The notes under the pieces: generated by a model | Told to the model about the DNA's origin: nothing | Database searches by the model: none | What the model saw: the letters and a program-made list of their open reading frames with translations, nothing else | Assembly (NCBI GenBank): GCA_033065855.1 | Contig: JAVXUO010000518.1 | Coordinates: 558,001 to 622,000, forward strand | DNA from: Escallonia rubra | Taxonomy: Eukaryota; Streptophyta; Magnoliopsida; Escalloniales; Escalloniaceae | Length of the DNA stretch: 64,000 nt | Reading direction: 5' to 3' | Made by a program: the position numbers and the translations under genes | Shown here: positions 1 to 24,253 of the stretch, piece after piece | Numbering within the stretch: the first letter of the stretch is position 1 | Layout of the letters: the number at the start of each line of letters is the position of its first letter

Positions 1-3000
1 TTTTGTTGGCATACCATGATTATCAGCTTAATTATCACAACCATATCTCAACAATCACACAATTTCCAGGGTTGAATGTCCATTTGCAATTATGTGGAGA
101 CAGCAGTCGTTTTCCGATTGCCTGTTTCTCACAATTTTTTGACCTTTGATTGTTATTTGATGACATGTTTCAATGTGTATTTCAAAATATATTGCAAAAG
201 TTGTCTTGAATTTCTTGCATATCCAAAGTATCTCAACTTAGTTTGGTATGAAAGCCCTTGCTGTTTAACGGAAGCTGCTTCTCATTATTTTTCTGATGGG
301 CTATGCTTGATTTCTCACAAGTAGCTGGCCAGCCCAAGATACATACAGCCAGATTCCTATAGAAAGAAAAGAAACAGTATTTGATGAGGACTGAAGGTAT
401 TGTTTCCAGTTTCCTACATCCGACACCAAGGAGTCGAGAATCAATGAACAACCTTCCCATCAAATGAGGCCAACGTTTCTGGGTTTTCACATTCAAAAAT
501 TTCCGTATCTCGGACCAATTGTGAAAAACAATGGTACAATGAATGAGGATGAAGCAAAAATGATTAAAGAAATAAAAATCAGCTTCAATTCGGTCCCCTC
601 TTCAAATGCCATGTTGAACACTGCTTAATGTAGGACTTCAATCTATACAAATATGACCTCAAACTTTGCACAAGGGTTGTTCTCTACGTGATTCCTGAAT
701 TCAGCATCATCTTTGAAACTAAACGTATACAATGCTTGCCTCTGTGTCTTGCCAAGGGGATATATTCTGTCCACTTTAAGCTCAGAACCTCCTCTTATGC
801 TTTCGGGTCTTTCCTGTTTCCAGACGGGTACATGTTTCAGAGAGTTGAACTTCAATAGCACAGCAGATTTGAAGGCCTCCAGCGTCAAAGTCCCCGACCT
901 GCCCAGGTAGAGTCGTAAATGAGAAACTTAGGCATTCAAGTACAATCAGAGTGGGAACGCTAAATAACCAGTCTAGTTATACAGACAACAGGCATAAAAA
1001 ATGTTTCACTTGCCCGTTAAAAACCTAAAAAAAAGACGCGCAAACTCGACCTCATTTGTTGGAAAGCATACTAACAAATTAAAACAGAAAGGAGAAGTAA
1101 AAAGAGAACAGAACAAAGCCAAAACGTGACCCATGCCCCCCGCCACCCGCCAGGCCAATAATTAGAAGAGAAGAAAAAACTGATAAATCGGATCTTTGGA
1201 GGTGGCCGCCACGGATGATGTCCTTTAGGCTCATAGTTTTATCCTACAGACTGCACATCCTAACAACCCAATCACGTGGAACTGGCAAAACAACAGCAAA
1301 TAGGAAAAAGAAAAGAAACTGAACACCAGAGAAAACAGAAATACAGCTGAAAAAACGACTACATTGATTTCCCTCATAGCATTTAAAAAACACTCAAACT
1401 TGCCAAGAGGAAATTTAATTTTCCCATTGAATTTGAGCTGGATAATTGAATAAAATGCTCACTTAAATATCAAAGGCAAAGGAGTGTAATATTCCTTGCC
1501 GCGGAGTAAATAGTTAACTCGTCATGCCAGCATCCAGAAAAAATGCATGAATAATTCTGCATATATAGTCGAGCGTAAATGAGATCACCTCAAGAATATA
1601 AACTCCATGTCAAACCTCCCTCTTTCGCGTGCATATACATGATAGACAGTTTCTAAGCCTCTGGTGCAATTGCATGGGCGTCTCGGAAAGCTTCTTTCTT
1701 CCTTCTCATGAATCATTGTTGCCAGGTAAATGCACAGACGGCATGACGAGTGAACTGCTGCCATATCTACAAGGGCCTTGAATGAATCAGAAGGGCCCTC
1801 ATACTTCCACCTATAGATAATAACAACAAACTAAGTAAAATAAAATAAAATAAAATTCAGAACGTGTTCCAAATTTGAACAGTCAAATAATTGCTTTATT
1901 GATGCTAACCTTATCGACTGGTTGTATGCGTCGGCATTTTCAACAACGTATTTCATTTTCTTGGCAACTGAATCAACATCTTTCAGCTCCCTAATATGTA
2001 AAACGGAACCAGGTGAAGGAGCAAAATCCTGGATATTTGGAGCACCAACCACGACAGGAACAGATCCTACGTAATAGTCATTTAACAATCACAGGATTAG
2101 TGAACTATGGATGTATTCGTAAAGCAAACGAAACAAAAAGATACAAGTCATGAAATAACGAAGGACATGTAAGAATTCAAAGAGGACGTGTAAGAGGGGG
2201 GGGGGGGGGGGAGGGAACTGATGCGGCAGTAGAGCGTATGCAATGCAATAGCGAAGGCCATAAGGTTGTTCAATTTTGATTTGCTACCCCGCCTTGATTG
2301 ACAGAGAGAATTAAGCGCTGGCGGAATTGACAGAGAGGGGGCAGGGATGGCTGTTTTTCTGGGAATAAACTCCATGGCAAAAATGAAAGATAATTCTGTA
2401 AAGGTTATTCTTTATCTTTCTTTTATTATCGTTCACCATGCAAGACAGAGGAACCTTTATTCAGTTGTTTGGTGAAGATACATGATACATGATACATGCA
2501 GAGGCTAAACGTGCCTGAGCCAGTCCCCAAAAATACAGTAGAAGTAATAGCTGGAAAGGGATGTAAAGCTAATAGAGTTTATTCTAATCCAAGAACTGTT
2601 AATCACATGCAATCACAATAGTAGAGCTTAAGGAGAAACATTCTTGAGAATATCGATAAACTCCAAATTTACTTCAAAAAGTTAAATGATCCCTTACTTG
2701 GGCCTTCTTTGTTGAACAAACGAAGTTCATACTTGAATTCTGACCATTGTCGTGTGTTCCACCAATAGTTAAGTTTTTAGAATATTTCTGACCTGGTTCG
2801 ACATTTGTATTCCTCAAACTGAAGAATAAAAATGGAAAAATGCACTTTGGCCCCCTCTACTTTGTCTCTGGAGCGGTTTGGCCCCCTCTTCTTCAAAAAA
2901 TTGTACTAAACCTACCTCTACTCCTGGAAAGTGTGCACATTGGAATGATTCCGTCCAACTTAACCCCGTTTTTGGGAAGAAATTGTTTGGCACCCTTCAA

Positions 3001-3692
3001 AAGACCAAAATACCCTTTCTATAACACAACACCACAGTTCCCAGTTCCCGCCCCCCCCCCCCCCCCCCCACCAAAAAAAAAAAACCCACCCTGAACACTA
3101 ACAATCACAGTCACCTGCACAAACACACGCATACACCACACTGAACCCACATGCAAGCACAATGCAAAAACACGCACCCACACATGCTGAACAGACACAA
3201 ACACACCCCGACACACACACACACACACATATTGAACATGCACAATCACAATGACTTGCACAAACACACACACACAGTGAACACACATAATCACTGCAAA
3301 ACACACGCATGCACACTGCACCCACACACTACGGGTTCCTTCCACCCCCCCCCCCCTCCTCTTCCCCTCTTATCCATCACCTACCACCACCAACTGCACG
3401 AAGACACACACACACACATAGGGGGCAGGGTTAAGAAGAAAAAGGCGGGGGGGCTGGGAGTTTGTGGATTGGGGGGGGGGGGGGGGAATGTTGTGAGTGG
3501 GCGTGTTTCCATTTGCTGGTGGGTTTTGAGGGATGGGGGGGGGGAAGTGTGGTAGTGGGTGAATATGGGGGCGGAAGGTAGGGTCGCTGCATTGTGTGTC
3601 TGTGTGTGTAGATGGGGTGGTTGGGGTTAGGGTGGGAAGCGGTGGGTTGTTCGTATGTGGGTAGGTGTGGGGGAGGGGGTGGGAGGAATCAG
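1..3692. repeat. Segmental direct duplication, copy A (left edge cut by the window)
   Basis: Nearly every base of this stretch aligns in the same orientation with 9546-14765, with scattered substitutions and small indels. It carries exons 5-7 and part of intron 4 of the fucosyltransferase gene. It ends near 3690, where it meets a MADS-like gene fragment instead of fucosyltransferase exon 4. Copy B contains an extra 1.34-kb transposon at 10502-11842 that is missing here. The duplication may extend left of the window. Confidence 0.93.
643..2066 (-). pseudogene. 5'-truncated copy of the alpha-1,3-fucosyltransferase gene (exons 5-7 only)
   Basis: Three exons match the C-terminal half of the full gene at 10179-23373: 1910-2066, 1589-1810 and 643-898. 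They are 157, 222 and 256 bp, the same lengths as in the full gene. Splice borders are kept and all three frames stay open to the TAG stop. The encoded part starts in the conserved [11 protein letters not shown] loop of the donor-binding fold and ends NNPCAKFEVIFV. Exons 1-4, holding the membrane anchor, stem and the first half of the catalytic fold, are absent, so no working enzyme is expected from this piece alone. It differs from the full copy at a few residues, for example RPCNC against RPCKC and NNPCAKF against NNLCAKF. The lack of damage suggests a recent origin or ongoing gene conversion. Confidence 0.85.
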
Positions 3693-3700
3693 AAAGTTGA
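3043..3700. repeat. CA-rich array with poly-C tract, switching to G-rich sequence (copy A)
   Basis: A poly-C run near 3050 is followed by degenerate CA repeats to about 3418. After that the + strand turns abruptly G-rich, with several runs of eight or more G, up to about 3700. The matching stretch of copy B (13930-14765) has the same design but different repeat lengths. It lies in former intron 4 of the fucosyltransferase. Long open frames here are low-complexity artefacts. Confidence 0.9.
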
Positions 3701-4060
3701 TGGAAAGAACAGGCTAAAAAAATTTGGCAAAGCCATCAGCAAGCTTTCAACATTATGCGACATCGATGCATGCTTTGTATGTATTTATGAACCTGCCGGA
3801 GTAAATATACCTTCTTGCTATTTATGGCCTGAAGACTCAAAGGCTTGTGTTACATGGATTTGGATCCCTGCTGTAACCCATGGTTACAGCAGGGGTGCTG
3901 TCCCTCTTGCTGTGAGAGATGGAAGAGAGAGAGAGTAACCATGGTTTACATCCCCCTCTCTCTCTCTCTTCCCTCTCTCACAGCAAGGGGGACAACTCCC
4001 TATTGTAACCATGGGTTACAGCAGGAGATCCAAATCTGTGTTACATTGTTTGGCAGGTAA
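3687..4060 (+). pseudogene. Type I MADS-box-like gene fragment, interrupted by a MITE
   Basis: The frame from about 3690 reads KVDGKNRLKKFGKAISK then LSTLCDIDACFVC and SCYLWPEDSKACVT. This matches the intact gene at 5157 and the LSTLCGIEAC core of type I (M-gamma, AGL80-like) MADS domains. The start of the domain is missing because the segmental duplication joins here. A 181-bp MITE (3856-4036) with a 10-bp target duplication lies within the reading frame. Without it the sequence continues as LFGR and a TAA, parallel to LIER in the gene at 5157. It is broken both by the junction and by the insertion. Confidence 0.7.
3856..4036. mobile_element. 181-bp foldback MITE, Mutator-like
   Basis: The two halves are inverted copies: the left end GGATTTGGATC then CCTGCTGTAACCCATGG pairs with the right end, which closes GATCCAAATC. 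The direct repeat TGTGTTACAT flanks it at 3846-3855 and 4037-4046. A 9-10-bp target duplication with long terminal inverted repeats fits a non-autonomous Mutator-like element. The centre is a GA/CT-rich hairpin. It has no coding capacity. Confidence 0.75.
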
Positions 4061-4508
4061 TATAAAAACAGATCCTTGAGAAATCTACATCGGGTAAGAA
4101 TCCCGGCCCATTGGCATGTATTATGAAAAATCTTTTAGAAACTTTGCTCGCCTCGAGAGAGGTTAGCATATTAAATTGTGAAGCCTAGCATATTAGATGG
4201 CAAAGGAGAATTAAAATTACCATAAATCTATTTTCTTTTGCATCCAAGAAAAGCAAGTTCAGGATTCAATTTATGAACCGTAAGAGTTGACCGAGTACTC
4301 GCTAAAGTTGCTCAGGTTGCTACAAAACTTGCATTGACCGGCAGCCACCGGGTCCCCGACGGTGGTTGCTGGCGACCACGTTAGGTTGATGTTTGTTGCC
4401 TATCATGTGATCATGCAAAGTCACACAATGAGCACTAATTTCGTATGACGCACATTAGGAGATTATCTATGGAGCTATTGGTAAAACTTAGAATTTCGTA
4501 TTATTTAC

Positions 4509-4803
4509 ACGAGTCACCATGGTACACGTGACGTGTGTGCAAAAATAAAGTTAATAATATAAAATCTTGTTAAAAATATCAAGTATTATCATGTATAAGT
4601 GTTTATTATCACTTGCGGAAAAAAAAAATTGTAAATTAATAAAATCTAAAAGTAGTTTTCTCTATTTAAACTTTTAATTTCTTTTGTGAATTTTTCAAGA
4701 AAAAACTATAGAATGCTACTTGTCACTATTCTAGATAGATAGTTATGTAACACCAAAATTGGTGTTACACCAAAAGGAGTATCCCCTTTATAAATAGTAT
4801 AGA
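4509..4803 (-). mobile_element. Short non-autonomous Helitron-like element
   Basis: This AT-rich segment is related over its whole length to 24254-24532. On the minus strand it begins TCTATACTATTTATAAAGG next to an A. Soon after, it has an inverted TGTAACACC / GGTGTTACA stem, and it ends with a GC-rich hairpin region before CTCGT. These ends resemble plant Helitrons (5' TC, 3' hairpin and CTRRT), though the 3' end is not canonical. No coding sequence. Confidence 0.42.
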
Positions 4804-5046
4804 TATAGATGAAAGGAACCTGACAAGTTAAAGAGAACGATAATCGAACCGTTTTTCCTTTGAGTTAAAGAATTTGTTTTATTCTTAATTCCAATCATAT
4901 CTATTTTTTGTTCCATAATTCCACAAGGGTTTATGCAAGGGACCCTTAAACCATTTTTAGAAAGTTTACTTGTAGTTGAATTCTTCCCTGACATGATTAG
5001 GGTTATTGGTTCCTTTATTGACCAGGATTAGTATAGAATCTTTTCC

Positions 5047-5054
5047 TATATATA
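5047..5054 (+). promoter_or_regulatory. TATA box of the MADS-like gene
   Basis: TATATATA lies about 105 bp upstream of the ATG at 5157, in an AT-rich leader. It is the best core promoter motif in the interval. This call rests on motif and spacing only. Confidence 0.4.
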
Positions 5055-5156
5055 TACATGTGAGCAAAGGTTTCAATCATTCGATCAACAATACTTTGTT
5101 GGGTTTCAACACAACTTTGTTACGGTTTCTGTCTACCCCCTGCTCGATAGACAACA

Positions 5157-5636
5157 ATGGGAACCAACGTGCAGAATTTTGTATTCAAAAGAGCTGATGG
5201 TAAGAAAAGGCTCAAAAGCATAGAGAAGAAGATCAGAGAGCTTACAATATTGTCCGACATCGAAGCATGCCTCGTATGTTTCGACGAGAGCGACGGCGTT
5301 TCGCTACCTTCTTCCTGCTATTCCTGGCCGCAGGTCTCGAACGCTTGCGTGTCGCTGATCGAGAGGTACTACGAAAAGACTGCCAGGAGACCCGAAGGCG
5401 GGCAGAGGAGTTTGCCCAACACCGCGACAGGTTTGCCTGAAGCCGAGATGGTTTCGTCGACGGACGAGAATGATGATGGCGACGGCGGTGAACCTGCAGT
5501 TTCTGATGAAGTCCAAGACTTGCTGCAACGGATCGATAGAAAGAAGGCGGCCGTGGAGCAGAGGATCCAGCTCTTGAATGCAGCTGAAGAGGCTGAGGAC
5601 AGGGAGAAGAAGACGTTATGGCTCTTCAGGACGTGA
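5157..5636 (+). CDS. Divergent type I MADS-box-like protein (AGL80-like), 159 aa
   Basis: A single-exon frame of 159 codons, as is usual for type I MADS genes. Residues 1-47 align with a MADS domain: FVFKRADGKKRLKSIEKKIRE then LTILSDIEACLVCF, against the family pattern of a basic helix followed by ELSTLCGIEACAI. The SWP motif near residue 60 parallels the VWPS motif of M-gamma proteins. The first strand is degenerate and lacks the usual MGRKK start and several basic DNA-contact residues, so DNA binding is uncertain. The middle is acidic (DENDDGDGG) and the C-terminus is a charged, probably coiled-coil helix. M-gamma proteins act as transcription factors in the female gametophyte and endosperm. 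A related fragment lies 1.1 kb upstream, so this is a small local family. The start is the first ATG, 105 bp after a TATA box. Confidence 0.68.
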   Translation: MGTNVQNFVFKRADGKKRLKSIEKKIRELTILSDIEACLVCFDESDGVSLPSSCYSWPQVSNACVSLIERYYEKTARRPEGGQRSLPNTATGLPEAEMVSSTDENDDGDGGEPAVSDEVQDLLQRIDRKKAAVEQRIQLLNAAEEAEDREKKTLWLFRT

Positions 5637-7060
5637 AGGAACATGAAAGTAAATTCATGTTGGGTTTTCAATCTCTGAGAACCCAATAACTAGCTAGTGG
5701 TCGTTCATGGTGTTACTTAGGTTGGAAAATTTTGCTTATTTTCTTCTTTTGATTTTCCTTTTATCTGGAATAAAAAAAAGGGATTATTCAAAGCCCTATG
5801 ATTTTTGAAGCAGACATGTCAATAAATAAAGTTCAAACGTCTTGATTAATTACTTCATGCAAGCAGAAAGAGGCCGAGTTTCATAGATCATTTATGAGCT
5901 GAAAGCAGGTTTGGGGTTTGGACCAAAGCTCTAAGCTGGAATAAGGGAAGCCATTCCCTGCTTAGTATCAGAAAAACCTAATTTGGCAACGTCAAAAGAA
6001 AACAAACGCTACATTGATAAACTAATTTAAGCTCGCTCTAAGCTAGCTGGGGGTGTTCTACCGTCTACATCAACAAAGGGAGAGCTTTAATCAAATAGAT
6101 TTTAGAATTTTTCCTAATGGTTCGACTTGACAGTACGTTTTGTTTGCTCTAAAACCGGATGGTTGTTGCTCGAACCTACATTCCAGACTTGTAATCTCTT
6201 CTAATGGCTAGCTAGTGACTGATGCACAGAGAATATATAATGGTACATTTGAATTACACCTTAGTCTTCTTGCAATATAAGAATGGAGGAGTCCGTGATT
6301 GTAGTGCAATATAAGGATGGAGGAAATTTGTCAGCGGTGTGTAATTGTGGGCAGCGAGACCTGATAAATTAAAAAAGTATTTTTTTGCTTGCAATCTACT
6401 TTTCTCCTATTAGTTATTTGAGTTTTAGCTCCTTAAAAAAACAAAAATAAAATGAAAGCAAGTGTCCATTGTTGCAAGTGTGAGGTATCGCATCTTCAGA
6501 CATGTCTATGGTGAATCTGGATATTCAACGAGCTGAGAGTATGTTAAGTAGGAAAAAAATAAAGATATGGCAGCATCGGTCTTTGAGAAATTTTGAGGCC
6601 AAGGAAAAAAAATTGAGGGCCAAAACGACTGCAAAATCGTTACAAAGAAACTCAAGAAGTTAATAAGCTCGATCTGATCACCGAGCTATAAACTGAACAG
6701 TCCATAAAATCTAAATGGCATCAAGGGACTCACACAAATGCTGCTCTATTCCCTCAAACACTCTCATATTTAGTTATCTATAACTACTCCAAAACAAGTG
6801 TTTGGGAGATTGCCCTCACTACATCACAAAGAGAGAGAACAAAAGTTGAGGAATTAGTGGATCGTTTGGCCAAGTAATGGCATCCCCTGTAATACATGTC
6901 CACCTCCTCAATTGATGGTCGTACGGTGATCTATTTGGTCTCACTGTGTGCAATTCATATCTAAGATTCCCCTCGGATTATTTAAAGGGATCCGATCCAC
7001 ATCTACAGGTAGAGAAATAACTATTTTTCCACCACCTATCTGGCTGTCCACGTGTAGTCG
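5637..7060. other. Intergenic, no gene seen
   Basis: AT-rich sequence with no frame that matches a known family. A short direct duplication (GCAATATAAGAATGGAGGA and GCAATATAAGGATGGAGGA) lies at about 6270-6325. I see no RNA gene or clear transposon ends. Confidence 0.6.
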
Positions 7061-7108
7061 TGGATGGTCCAAATTTCACTTCTTTTTTTTTTGCTGAAAA
7101 AATGCCGA

Positions 7109-7340
7109 GTAGCGGTTAGGAATATGGCCAAAAACACCCCTCGCAAGTCCCTAGATAGTGCAAAATGCACTGACCGCCACTCAGTAGCAGTTAGGAATAT
7201 GGCCAAAAATACCCCTCACAAGTCCCTAGGCAGTGCAAAATGCACTGACCACCACTCTTAGGCGCGGTCAACCGCTACTAAGTGTAGCTGTCAGGGCGCG
7301 GGCCCACGTACCCTAACCGCTACACTTAGTAGCAGTTAGA
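7109..7340. repeat. Two 75-bp tandem units followed by a hairpin
   Basis: Units 7109-7183 and 7184-7258 are about 90 percent alike and both begin GTAGCRGTTAGGAATATGG. Immediately downstream, ACCGCTACTAAGTGTAGCTG (about 7271-7290) is inverted at about 7317-7336, enclosing a GC-rich loop. The CCGCTAC motif of the hairpin is the reverse complement of the start of the tandem units, which suggests one compound inverted-repeat element. Confidence 0.7.
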
Positions 7341-8188
7341 CGGGACAAGAATAAGTAAAAAAATAATGGACATTCTAGAGACAATCCCAGTAAGCTACAT
7401 TATCGTGTCTCATTAAGCCTCCATTAAATGTCTGCATGGCATAACATTTAAAATCTACCTCCTTTCATGCGGTGCGGGACACAAGGCTAGCTTAAACAGG
7501 TAGCCGATTGGATGTGTTTTTGGCTAAATTTAGGGGGTTGGTGATGAGGCATAATTTCGGACGTCCGTTTTGATTGGACGGCTATAACTAGGATTACAAC
7601 ATCTTTCATAGCAGACAATGGGGGTTCGAGTTTTTATGCTTCCCAAGCGAGTTCATACTTTCGCGGCAAGGACAGTTTCGATTAGCTTTTTTAAAAAAAT
7701 ATATATATATGTGCCAAGTGTAAGTTGAATGTAACTTCTTATATATATTTCGAAGGAAAAACATGTGCTTCGAAATCGAGTTGAAGCAACTTCTTAATTA
7801 CAACCCTCTATTTCAGAGGCAAAAATTCGTTGCTGAAGGTTTGTAGTGGCATTTTCGTACTACGCGCAATACTTTATCGATAAAATTGCTGCCTCAAGTG
7901 CCAATGAGCTTCTAAGTAAAAACCATTTTAAGTATATGAGAACGTCTCTATATATGTTGTTTTAAAAATTCTTTTTCATCTCATTCACATGTCAAATCTA
8001 TAGGCCAGGGCTGACATGAATTTGTATACAAAAGAAAAAGAAAAAGCATTAATAGGACTAATCCGAATTCTAACTGAACTATGTTTCCTTTTCTTTCTTT
8101 CTTTCTTTCTTTTTTTTTTGTCCCGTAGAGATCGATTTGGAGAAACGCATTCCTCAGTAATTGAGTGATTATGGACCGCAGAAAATGC

Positions 8189-8378
8189 CACGTGTCATGA
8201 TCACAGACCACCAATATTTACTTGGGAAATTTCCTAATAATTAAATCCCAAGCTTAAAACCTCAAATTCTTCACTGCATTGCCAAGTTCACATGGGAAAG
8301 GGAATCATCGGCTTGTTTATGGTTTACCCAAATCACGTCGGAGAAGGATTTCTGCATGGCTTCTGCTCTATAAATAAA
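8189..8378 (+). promoter_or_regulatory. Likely promoter of the GDSL-like gene (G-box and TATA box)
   Basis: The G-box/ABRE core CACGTG lies at 8189-8194, and CTATAAATAAA at 8368-8378. The TATA box is about 50 bp before the ATG at 8422, which leaves a short leader. The presence of an ordered promoter argues that the gene is expressed even though its active site is lost. Confidence 0.5.
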
Positions 8379-8421
8379 CCCCAATATCCCCTTCAGAATT
8401 CCCAAGTTTCAACTCCGCGCA

Positions 8422-9357
8422 ATGGCCTTCACCAGCCGCCGTCCCTGTTCTTCTTCCTTCATTATCACTGTCCTAATGTTCTGTTTCATCATCCCATGTT
8501 ATGCCCAGATCAAAGGCTGTCCGTTCGACGCCATCTACAACTTCGGCGACGGTGAGTCAGCTCCTCCTCTGCGCATGCTCGACCACCTCGCCTCTGCCTT
8601 CCATCTCCCGCCGCCGCCGAGTCACTACGCTAAAGAGGGTCACTTCCCTTTCTACTACGGTACAAACTTTGCTTCACGGGGTTCCACAATCGGCGGCGCC
8701 CCTATCTTCGCAGAGAAACACACCCAGCCGCAATCGCAAACGCATTCGTTGGAATCACAAGAATATTCGTTTATCAAATTCTTGAAGTCCGTTACTTCGT
8801 CTCCGGAGCAAGCCCTCGAGATGCTTAGAAGATCCCTTTTCATCATCAACGAGGCCGGGCTGAACGATTACAAGAACGCGTTTCAGCATGGGAAATCCGT
8901 GTCAGAGGTCTACACGTTCGTACCACCGGTAGTTGCGAGCATCAAGGTTACCTTGATGGGATTGATTGAAGATGGTGCAACCAACATCTTAGTTCCCGGA
9001 AGTTTACCTCTGGGTTGTTTACCCGGCTACATGGCGTTGTTTCCGAGCAAGGATCCGACGTCGTATGACGCTGACAAGTGCAACAAGGAGCTCAACTCCT
9101 TTGCAGTCCTGCACAACGACCATCTCCAGCAGGCGCTCATGGTGCTGAGGGAGGAATTTCCTCACGCTCGTATCGTATACCTTGATTATTACAATGCTTT
9201 CATGGCTTTGCTTCACAACCACGCAATGTCCTTGGTTTCCGACGGGTTTGGGTTGACGGAGGAGGCGTTGAAGAGCTTGGTGGACATGCTAATCAGCCAG
9301 AAAGGATTTGCCCATCCCAAAGTAGAGTTCCCAGAAGTGACTCATTGTGTTATGTAA
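8422..9357 (+). CDS. GDSL esterase/lipase-like protein lacking catalytic Ser and His (311 aa)
   Basis: The intact single-exon frame starts with a signal peptide (hydrophobic residues 13-27, likely cleaved after CYA). The chain follows plant SGNH/GDSL hydrolases of the sinapine-esterase-like group. Residues 37-43 (AIYNFGD) are block I, but the nucleophile Ser is Gly44 (GDGES for GDS). The block II glycine and NFA are kept at 80-84 (GTNFA). Block III is kept as GLND at 146-149. The VPGSLPLGC stretch (191-199) and the YLDYYNAF strand (253-260) are typical. The C-terminal DGxH motif reads DGFG (274-277), so the catalytic His is lost. About 40-60 residues are missing against the usual 350-390, after block I and in the Cys-rich region before block V. 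Family members usually have about five exons, so an uninterrupted frame may reflect a retrocopy. An inactive, possibly secreted pseudoenzyme is the best reading. Confidence 0.82.
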   Translation: MAFTSRRPCSSSFIITVLMFCFIIPCYAQIKGCPFDAIYNFGDGESAPPLRMLDHLASAFHLPPPPSHYAKEGHFPFYYGTNFASRGSTIGGAPIFAEKHTQPQSQTHSLESQEYSFIKFLKSVTSSPEQALEMLRRSLFIINEAGLNDYKNAFQHGKSVSEVYTFVPPVVASIKVTLMGLIEDGATNILVPGSLPLGCLPGYMALFPSKDPTSYDADKCNKELNSFAVLHNDHLQQALMVLREEFPHARIVYLDYYNAFMALLHNHAMSLVSDGFGLTEEALKSLVDMLISQKGFAHPKVEFPEVTHCVM

Positions 9358-10178
9358 CAAACGGTAGAAGTTTTGTAGTAAGTTTGATATCCTATATATT
9401 TGAGAATTGAAGGAACAAAAGTTCTTCCTATTTGTGTCAAGTTGAAGTCAATTTTGTGTTCAATGCTAGCATATAATATGAAATTTTGCTACTACGATCT
9501 CTTCTGGGCATGCGCCTTATTCTCAGGTAAGATAAACAGAAATCGTTTTGCTGGCATACCATGATTATCAGCTTAAGTATCACAAACATATCTCAACAAT
9601 CACACAATTTCCAGGGTTGAATGTCCATTTGCAATTATGTGGAGACAGCAGTCGTTTTCCGATTGCCTGTTTCTCACAATTTTTTGACGTTTGATTGTTA
9701 TTTGATGACATGTTTCAATGTGTATTTCAAAATATATTGCAAAAGTTGTCTTGAATTTCTTGCATATCCAAAGTATCTCAACTTAGTTTGGTATGAAAGC
9801 CCTTGCTGTTTAACGGAAGCTGCTTCTCATTATTTTTCTGATGGGCTATGCTTGATTTCTCACAAGTAGCTGGCCAGCCCAAGATACATACAGCCAGATT
9901 CCTATAGAAAGAAAAGAAACAGTATTTGATGAGGACTGAAGGTATTGTTTCCAGTTTCCTACATCCGACACCAAGGAGTCGAGAATCAATGAACAACCTT
10001 CCCATCAAATGAGGCCAACGTTTCTGGGTTTTCACATTCAAAAATTACCGTATCTCGGACCAATTGTGAAAAACAATGGTACAATGAGGATGAAGCAAAA
10101 ATGATTAAAGAAATAAAAACCAGCTTCGGTCCCCTCTTCAAATGCCATATTGAACACTGCTTAATGTAGGACTTCAAT

Positions 10179-23373
<13,195 letters not shown>

Positions 23374-24253
23374 TGGAGATTTTGGGGGAGAGAAGCTTAG
23401 ATTACGAGGTATTTCATAGCAATTGTCCAGGGTTTTGGGGGGTCGACTGCCGTAGTGTTTAGGGAAGAAGGGTCAAGTTGAAGTAATCTGATTTGGGGAA
23501 AATCCACGGATTATAGGACAATTACCCTAATAGCTGGAAATTAGGGGCTGGACAAGAGTCAAAGAACACTTCTTTGTTCCATAATACTAATGTTTAGCCC
23601 ATTTGATCTAATATTAGTCTATCTATACAAACACTTCTTTTGGTATAAGACATCTTTTAACATTAGTTTTCATTTATGCCTATATAAAAATAAAATTAAT
23701 AATATAATATTTTATAATATCAAGATCGGACTTTAAAATTAAATTTAGCTATATTTGTAAATATATTTTAAATTATGAAAATCAAACGTGTCTTTACAGG
23801 CCACATGTGATGCGTGTGCTATCACAGAAAAAGACTCTTTTAAAAAAAGTTCGTAAACATACACTACGCCTACAGTTTCTCTAATACCAAATTATCAAAA
23901 AATTATGCACCTTAGCCCAAGTATTAAACATCAAATAAATCCTATCAATAATTTAAGATTAAAAAAATCATTTGATTAGAGTGAACATAATTTTATGGGG
24001 CTGGAAAGGAAAAAAAAAAAAAAAAGCTCATAGGTTTCAAGTTATGAGGATGTTATGGGCAAGTTTTGCACCTTTAGTCGGTTTCATCTTTCCAATTTTT
24101 TTTCCATTTTCTTCTCTCTCCCCATTTTCTTTTCTTTTCTTTTCTTTTTTTTCTTCTCAAACTTTACTCTTTTGCTGCCACATGTCATCATTCTAGAATG
24201 GTAGATATGTAACACCGTGTTACACTAAAAGTGATTTTCTCTTTATATATAGT

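Noticed and set aside
3019-3555. Several overlapping frames of 75-134 codons on both strands
   Set aside because: They are translations of CA/GT repeats and G-runs without any family signal.
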